Below are positions 39,176 through 43,783 of a DNA stretch of 43,783 bases, in pieces. The notes beneath the pieces were generated by a model, which did not search any database, was not told the origin of the DNA, and worked only from the letters and a program-made list of their open reading frames with translations. The translations under genes were made by a program, and so were the position numbers. This DNA is from Clostridia bacterium (GTDB lineage Bacteria; Bacillota; Clostridia; Peptostreptococcales; Anaerovoracaceae), in the NCBI GenBank assembly GCA_024682015.1, contig JAIKZT010000011.1:1-43783 (forward strand), given 5' to 3'. How positions within the stretch are numbered: position 1 is the first letter of the stretch; each line of letters begins with the position of its first letter.

Positions 39176-40509
39176 CAGTCATCCATCTCCTCGAACGCGT
39201 CCAGGCCCTTCTTCGCTTCGGGCCGGTTGTCGCCATGGCGCACCTGCGTCATCGTCAGGAAGCTGAGCGCCACGAACACTGCCGCATAGGGGAAGAGCAC
39301 CTTGTAGCTGATGCTTCTCATGAGCGTGCCGGCCAGGATGGGGGTCACGATCTGCGCCGCCATGGAGGCCGTGTAGTAATACCCGGTGAACTTGCCGATG
39401 TCGCTTCCTTTGCACATCTCCACGACCATGGGCAGCGAATTGACGTTGATGGCCGCCCAGGCCAGGCCGACGAGCGCGAACACGATGAACATGATGACGT
39501 TGATGGAGCTGTACGTCGTGGTCAGCACGAAGCCGAGCGCGAAGCAGACCGCCAGCAGGATGATCCCGCCCATGATGGTGCGCTTGCGGCCGATCTTCGA
39601 GGCCAGCGCGCCGATGGGAATGTAGGACACGATGGCGCCGGCCGTGGCGATCAGCAGGCAGGTGGACGCGCCGCCCAGAGCCTGGCCCATCACCTGGCTG
39701 ACGTAGGTCGTAAACCACGTCGTAACGCCGTTGTAGCCGATGAACCACAGAGCGATGGACGCCAGCAGGAAGCCCAGGCTGCGCTTGACGTTCGCCGGCA
39801 GCACCTCGCCGCCCGAACCGTCGTCCTTCGCCAGGTTCCACTCGGGATGCTGGGCCTCCAGCGCCTGGTTCTCCTCCGTGAGCTTCGGCTCTTTCGTCGT
39901 CAGGAACAGGATGAGCACCGCCACGAACATGATGGCCGACACGATGATGAACAGCGGCCGGTAGTTGACGTGCGCCAGCCCCGCGACCTTGCTGTTCGGG
40001 TACATGACCGCGGCGATGGCCAGGTAGATGATGCCGCCAACAGCTCCCATCAGGTTGATGATGGCGTTCGCCTTCGAACGCAGCGGCTTGGGCGTTACGT
40101 CCGGCATGAGCGCCACGGCAGGCGAGCGGTACAGGCCCATGGCCACGAGCAGCAGCCCCAGCACGATGACGAAGCTGACGAGCTTGAAGCTGCTCGGAGA
40201 GGCGTAATACCCATTGTCGATCAGGGGCAGCACGTTCAGCAGGACGACCGCGGCGGCGGTGCCCACGAGGATGTAGGGCATGCGCTTGCCGATCTTCGTG
40301 TTCGTCTTGTCCGACAGACCGCCGAACAGCGGCAGCAGGAACAGCGCCAGGATGTTGTCCGCCGCCATGATGGCGCCGGAGAACGTCTCGTTCAGGTGGA
40401 ACGTGTTCGTCAGGATGAGGGGCACCACGTTGTCGTACATCTGCCAGAACGCGCAGATGGACAGGAAGGCAAGGCCTACCAGGATGGTGCGCTTGTTGTT
40501 GAGCTTCAT
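39175..40509 (-). CDS. Major facilitator superfamily transporter (sugar-transporter-like, GPH/SLC45 style)
   Basis: 444 residues with twelve predicted helices. N-terminal LAFLSICAFWQMYDNVVPLIL and GAIMAADNILALFLLPLFGGLSDKTNTKIGKRMPYIL show the GLSD-x-TxxxxGKRMP loop seen in glycoside/sucrose-type symporters; the second half repeats with ASKIGRKRTIMGG. A cytoplasmic loop (~215-240) joins the halves. Substrate unknown. It overlaps the HAD gene by 4 nt and the GDPD gene by 1 nt, so all are translated together; uptake of a phosphorylated or glycosylated compound handled by the neighbours is possible. Confidence 0.88.
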   Translation of the reverse strand: MKLNNKRTILVGLAFLSICAFWQMYDNVVPLILTNTFHLNETFSGAIMAADNILALFLLPLFGGLSDKTNTKIGKRMPYILVGTAAAVVLLNVLPLIDNGYYASPSSFKLVSFVIVLGLLLVAMGLYRSPAVALMPDVTPKPLRSKANAIINLMGAVGGIIYLAIAAVMYPNSKVAGLAHVNYRPLFIIVSAIMFVAVLILFLTTKEPKLTEENQALEAQHPEWNLAKDDGSGGEVLPANVKRSLGFLLASIALWFIGYNGVTTWFTTYVSQVMGQALGGASTCLLIATAGAIVSYIPIGALASKIGRKRTIMGGIILLAVCFALGFVLTTTYSSINVIMFIVFALVGLAWAAINVNSLPMVVEMCKGSDIGKFTGYYYTASMAAQIVTPILAGTLMRSISYKVLFPYAAVFVALSFLTMTQVRHGDNRPEAKKGLDAFEEMDD

Positions 40510-41360
40510 GAAGGATCCTCCTTTTCCAGGTCGTTAACGACTTCCCGGATGTTTTCGTATATGTAAGCCGGCTTTATGCCGTACTTTTCGATGTCGGACG
40601 GAACGCCCTCCCCGGACAGCACGAAGATGGTGTCGATCCCGGCGTTGACCCCGCAGGCGATGTCCGTATACACGCGGTCGCCGATCAGGACCGTCTCCTC
40701 AGGTGTAAACCCGGTCCTCCGCATGGCCAGATGCGCCATGGCAGGCTGAGGCTTGCCGATGACGACAGGCCGGCGCCCGGTCGCCGTCTCCAGCAGCCGG
40801 ATAATGCTGCCGCAGTCCGGCGCGCTGCCGTACCACACGGGGCACACCAGGTCCGGATGCGTGGCGACGTAGTCCGCTCCGCGGTTCAGCAGCACGCAGC
40901 AATCCTCCAGCTTGGCGTACGTCAGCTCCGTGTCGTAGCCGAGGAGCACGACGTCTGCCGCCAGAGGCGCTTCCGCCAGGGACGGGTCCGGTCCGGCCGG
41001 CTCCTCCCCTTTCAGCGCGTGGTCCGCCAGAACGAGCCCCGCCGCGCGCAGCTGGCGCTTCAGGCTTTCCGTGCCGCACACGAAATAGCGGGTCTGGGGC
41101 GCGTAATGCTCCTTCAGATACGCGATCGTCGCGTCCGTCGACGTAACGAAATCCTCCGGCCCCGCCTCGATGCCAAAGCCTTCCATGCGGCGGATGTAGC
41201 CATCGAGCCCGCGGGAAGAGTTGTTCGTGAGGTACACGGCCTTTCCGCCGACGCGCTTGATATAAGCCAGCAGATCCAGCGTGCCGTCGAACAGCGTCTG
41301 GCTGAGGTAGATCGTGCCGTCCATGTCGAGCAGGAACAGTTTTTTATCCTTGAGCGCCAT
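40506..41360 (-). CDS. HAD-IIA family phosphatase (NagD-like)
   Basis: 284 residues. Catalytic motif LLDMDGTIY (Asp12, Asp14), motif II YLTNNSSR, a large C2 cap (~80-190), a motif III Lys in VIGKPQPAM, and motif IV VLIGDRVYTDIACG. NagD-like enzymes remove phosphate from nucleotides or sugar phosphates; some are 4-nitrophenylphosphatase or phosphoglycolate phosphatase. Starts one nt after the sdaA stop and overlaps the MFS gene, so a strict operon member. Confidence 0.9.
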   Translation of the reverse strand: MALKDKKLFLLDMDGTIYLSQTLFDGTLDLLAYIKRVGGKAVYLTNNSSRGLDGYIRRMEGFGIEAGPEDFVTSTDATIAYLKEHYAPQTRYFVCGTESLKRQLRAAGLVLADHALKGEEPAGPDPSLAEAPLAADVVLLGYDTELTYAKLEDCCVLLNRGADYVATHPDLVCPVWYGSAPDCGSIIRLLETATGRRPVVIGKPQPAMAHLAMRRTGFTPEETVLIGDRVYTDIACGVNAGIDTIFVLSGEGVPSDIEKYGIKPAYIYENIREVVNDLEKEDPS

Positions 41361-41361
41361 C

Positions 41362-42567
41362 CTATTCCCCCGGCCTGTAGAAGCGCGCGAGGCCGCCCTC
41401 GGCCGTTTCGCGGTAGCGGGCGTTCATGTCCAGGCCCGTCTGATACATGGTCTCCACGACCATGTCGAAGCTGATCTTGCGCGAACTCGTGAGGAACGTC
41501 GCGATGGATACCGCATTGATGGACCGCATGGCCGCCACGGCGTTGCGCTCGATGCAGGGGATCTGCACGAGGCCGTCGATCGGATCGCACGTTAGCCCCA
41601 GCATGTGCTCCATGGACACCTCCGCCGAATACTCGATCTGCTCCAGCGACAGCCCGTTGATCTCCGCGAGCCCTGCCGACGCCATGCAGCAGGCCGTGCC
41701 GACCTCCGCCTGGCAGCCGCACTCGGCGCCGGAGATGGAAGCGTTCGTCTTGATGACGTTGCCAATGACCCCGGCAGTGGCCAAAGCCTTTAAAATGACC
41801 GAATCCGGCAAGCCCAGCTTGTTCTGATAATAGTACAGCACCGCCGGCACGACGCCGCAGGAGCCGCAGGTCGGCGCGGTAACGACCCTGCCGCCCCCCG
41901 CATTCTGCTCGCTGACCGCGAACGCGTAGGCGCAGACCATGCGGTTTTCGCGGGTCTCCGGCGCCTCGTTCGGATTGTACTGGTTGTAGAGCGCCGCCGC
42001 CCTTCTGTGCACGTCCAGGCCGCCAGGCAGGATGCCCTCCTGCTTTAAGCCCTCCTTGACCGCCTCGCGCATGGTGTGCCACACCTCGTCGAGGAAAGGC
42101 CAGATGTCCGGCCCTTCGTTGCGCTCCACGTACTCCCACAGGCGGATGCCCTCCGCCTTGCAGCACTGGTAGATCTCCTCGAAGTTCTTCTCTTTGTAGA
42201 CTTCCGGCGCTTCCGCCTCCTGGAACCCGTCCATCTGAATGGCGCCGCCGCCCACACTGCGGATGCGGAAACGGTCCAGCTCCCGGCCCGCCTTGAACGC
42301 GATGATCTCCATCGTATTCGGGTGCTCGGGCGTCGGCGTATCGAGATCGAACACGATCTCGGAGGGCACCGGCGACAGCACCTGGCGCAGCACGGCATCT
42401 GTCATGTGACCCTTGCCGGTCTTGGCCAAAGATGAATACAGGATGACCCTGAAACCGTCCGCATCCGGACACTTTTCCTTCGCGATGGCCGCTGCCCTCG
42501 CCGGCCCCATGGTATGGGAACTGGAGGGCCCGAAGCCCATGCGGTAAAGATCTGTTAAGCTTTTCAT
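41362..42567 (-). CDS. sdaA: L-serine ammonia-lyase, iron-sulfur type, single chain
   Basis: 401 residues. The N-terminal beta domain starts with FGPSSSHTMGPARAA (residues 12-26) and contains RIRSVGGGAIQMDGF. The C-terminal alpha domain has the cluster cysteines in TAPTCGSCGVVPAVL, GAECGCQAEVGTACCMASAG and GLVQIPCIERNAVAA. It deaminates L-serine to pyruvate and ammonia through an oxygen-sensitive 4Fe-4S centre, fitting an anaerobe. ATG 42567 follows AAGGAGTTGTC; the longer frame to 42636 lacks support. First gene of a four-gene operon. Confidence 0.93.
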   Translation of the reverse strand: MKSLTDLYRMGFGPSSSHTMGPARAAAIAKEKCPDADGFRVILYSSLAKTGKGHMTDAVLRQVLSPVPSEIVFDLDTPTPEHPNTMEIIAFKAGRELDRFRIRSVGGGAIQMDGFQEAEAPEVYKEKNFEEIYQCCKAEGIRLWEYVERNEGPDIWPFLDEVWHTMREAVKEGLKQEGILPGGLDVHRRAAALYNQYNPNEAPETRENRMVCAYAFAVSEQNAGGGRVVTAPTCGSCGVVPAVLYYYQNKLGLPDSVILKALATAGVIGNVIKTNASISGAECGCQAEVGTACCMASAGLAEINGLSLEQIEYSAEVSMEHMLGLTCDPIDGLVQIPCIERNAVAAMRSINAVSIATFLTSSRKISFDMVVETMYQTGLDMNARYRETAEGGLARFYRPGE

Positions 42568-42646
42568 GACAACTCCTTCAGCTGCGGCGCAAATGCCGCG
42601 CAAATGCTGTCCAGCGCTTTTGCGCAGCGACTGCAATATCCTCTCT

Positions 42647-42676
42647 ATTTTATACCGAAACCGCCCGGCGGCGCAA
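42647..42676 (-). promoter_or_regulatory. Candidate promoter of the sdaA operon
   Basis: TTGCGC (complement of 42671-42676) with TATAAA 16 bp away or TAAAAT 18 bp away (complement of 42647-42654). Confidence 0.4.
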
Positions 42677-42689
42677 CGGTCCGGACCGC

Positions 42690-43508
42690 CTACGCGAAGA
42701 TCGACGCGAGGTCGATCTCCAGTTCTCCGTCATAGATCCCTACCGGCACCTTGCTGCCGAATCCGTAGATGCCGCTGTGCGGGTCTTCGCCAAACGCATA
42801 CGTAAGCACCGTCTGATGCTCCAGGTCTACGATCCAGTACTCCCGAACGCCCGCATATTCGTATTTTTTCAACTTTAAAACCATGTCCCTCTGCTTGCTG
42901 GACGGAGAAAGGATCTCCAGCACAAAATCCGGCGCGCCCCAGATGCCCCATTCCCTGACCTGCTCCGGATTGCAGACGATCAGAAAGTCCGGCTGCACCA
43001 TGGTATAGTCGTCGCAGTCGAGCTGCACGTCGAGCGGGGCAAAGAAGGCATCGCAGCGTCCATTGCGGGAACGGATGAAGTCCATAAAACGAAAAGCCAG
43101 TTCTGCCAGCGCCCTCTGATGACCCGTGGTTGGCGAACTTTTCTGATACAAGACCCCGTCGATCAGCTCGTACCGAGGCCATTCCGGCAGCGCCCGGTAA
43201 TCTTCCACCGTATAGGTCCCCTGCTTCTTTTCCGTAGACGCGCCGGAATCGCTGCTGTAATAGCTGTACGGATCCTCTGTCTCCCGCACGAACCCCGGAA
43301 TATCCGTATCCGCCGGCTTATATTCCACCTTTTGAGGACGGTCCTTCAGAACTCTTTCCAGCGCAGCCATCGTCTCCAGCCGCGGATATTTCGTCTCCCC
43401 GCTGAAGATCTTCTGCACCGTGCCGAGCGGCACGCCGGAAAGCTCTGCGATCTTCCGATTCGTGTAATGCCGCTTTTTTTTCAGTTCCTTCATCTCTTCA
43501 AACGTCAT
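42690..43508 (-). CDS. HTH - Uma2 (DUF820) putative endonuclease fusion
   Basis: 272 residues. Residues ~1-55 form an XRE-like helix-turn-helix (RKIAELSGVPLGTVQKIFSGETKYPRLETMAALERVL). A linker rich in Ser/Asp/Tyr follows, then a Uma2 PD-(D/E)XK domain from ~95: YTVEDYRALPEWPRYELIDGVLY, MVQPDFLIV (Asp), PDFVLEILSPSSKQRDMVLKLKKYEYAGVREYWIVD with the ELS-type catalytic segment. Uma2 proteins are abundant, poorly understood putative endonucleases. The fused DNA-reading head suggests sequence-directed action or regulation. Monocistronic with its own promoter. Confidence 0.88.
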   Translation of the reverse strand: MTFEEMKELKKKRHYTNRKIAELSGVPLGTVQKIFSGETKYPRLETMAALERVLKDRPQKVEYKPADTDIPGFVRETEDPYSYYSSDSGASTEKKQGTYTVEDYRALPEWPRYELIDGVLYQKSSPTTGHQRALAELAFRFMDFIRSRNGRCDAFFAPLDVQLDCDDYTMVQPDFLIVCNPEQVREWGIWGAPDFVLEILSPSSKQRDMVLKLKKYEYAGVREYWIVDLEHQTVLTYAFGEDPHSGIYGFGSKVPVGIYDGELEIDLASIFA

Positions 43509-43531
43509 TCAGACCACCGCCTTTCACGGAA

Positions 43532-43560
43532 AGTTTACCCGAATTGCAACCGTTCGTCAA
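43532..43560 (-). promoter_or_regulatory. Promoter of the HTH-Uma2 gene
   Basis: TTGACG (complement of 43555-43560), 17-bp spacer, TAAACT (complement of 43532-43537). Confidence 0.7.
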
Positions 43561-43584
43561 CCGTTTTATTTCCATTTATCGGTT

Positions 43585-43619
43585 AAAAATTGGGCGGATC
43601 ACTTCGCGTAACCCGCCCA
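43585..43619 (-). terminator. Rho-independent terminator after the molybdopterin oxidoreductase
   Basis: Stem TGGGCGG 43591-43597 with CCGCCCA 43613-43619; on the minus strand ATTTTTAACC follows. Confidence 0.8.
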
Positions 43620-43623
43620 TCGC

Positions 43624-43783
43624 CTATCCTTCGCATTTCCTCACGTCCGCCAGGTTCGTGTGCTGCGGATTCGCCCGCGAATACGGCGTGGGCACCGTGT
43701 GCGTAAGCACGTTGATCGATCCGCGCTCGTCGATGCCGTCCGGCCCCGGTTTGTACCAGACGCCTTCGCTCATGGCGATCACC
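43624..43783 (-). CDS. C-terminal fragment of a molybdopterin-dependent oxidoreductase (DMSO reductase family)
   Basis: Open to the right edge; 52 residues visible. EGVWYKPGPDGIDERGSINVLTHTVPTP followed by ANPQHTNLADVRKCEG is the typical end of the molydopterin dinucleotide-binding domain of DMSO reductase-like catalytic subunits (usually G.WY.P...G.D..G..NVLT, then GNPQHT). Catalytic residues, signal peptide and partners lie outside the window. The start is not seen. Confidence 0.75.
   Translation of the reverse strand, partial: VIAMSEGVWYKPGPDGIDERGSINVLTHTVPTPYSRANPQHTNLADVRKCEG

Overview
The window reads as a chromosomal segment of a GC-rich anaerobic Bacillota, most likely a clostridial (Eubacteriales-type) lineage. 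The reasons are strong AGGAGG-type ribosome-binding sites, the long single-chain clostridial form of PurL, a stand-alone IMP cyclohydrolase plus stand-alone AICAR formyltransferase instead of bifunctional PurH, AddA rather than RecB, a Hol-Tox type I toxin, an ABC-F gene with an attenuator leader, and an iron-sulfur type serine dehydratase. I cannot name genus or species from this sequence alone.

Layout. 1-208: tail of a surface-type protein. 595-11493: purine operon purE, purF-like, purM, purN, IMP cyclohydrolase, (a 200-nt hairpin), AICAR formyltransferase, purD, purL; purC lies apart at 29193-30062. 11497-11801: a compact type I toxin/antisense RNA locus convergent with purL. 11886-17260 (minus): flavin-binding protein, membrane protein, PHP phosphoesterase, AddA. 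17584-19239: gpmI. 19240-20274: a 1-kb non-coding block of degenerate tandem repeats and nested hairpins. 20275-23436 (minus): two flavoproteins. 23518-23955: YqeY-like protein. 24021-26795 (minus): XRE-AbrB regulator, ABC exporter, DUF2812 protein and an autoregulated PadR repressor. 26978-29180 (minus): SPFH protein with a membrane partner, and a lipoprotein. 30194-31732: DUF308-like membrane protein with a very long acidic tail. 31887-33443 (minus): ABC-F protein. 33.8-35.5 kb: an AT-richer island with a PD-(D/E)XK-like gene flanked on both sides by palindrome arrays. 35534-37990: dipeptidase and lysA, followed by another palindrome array. 38399-42567 (minus): sdaA, HAD phosphatase, MFS transporter, glycerophosphodiesterase operon. 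42690-43508 (minus): HTH-Uma2 fusion. 43624-43783 (minus): tail of a molybdopterin oxidoreductase.

The most unusual observation is a family of palindromes, GGTAAC-N8-GTTACC and GGTAAC-N17-GTTACC, that alternate strictly (8,17,8,17,8) and are separated by almost constant 21-23 bp linkers. Four arrays occur: 33838-33978, 34082-34222, 35263-35467 and 38079-38219. Arm changes are compensatory (GGTAAC/GTTACC, GGGAAC/GTTCCC, GGGGAC/GTCCCC), so pairing or dyad symmetry appears to be maintained. Three of the four arrays flank the PD-(D/E)XK-like gene. I know of no described element with this architecture.

How the genes work together: the first block plus purC supplies ten-step purine synthesis except for purB (and purK, which class I PurE normally needs), which are not in the window. 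The transcript from purL runs into a terminator that also ends the putative antitoxin RNA, so purine operon read-through may feed the antitoxin. The sdaA operon is tightly coupled by 1-4 nt overlaps. Several loci carry visible regulation: PadR operators, the ABC-F attenuator, and structured leaders in the purine operon.
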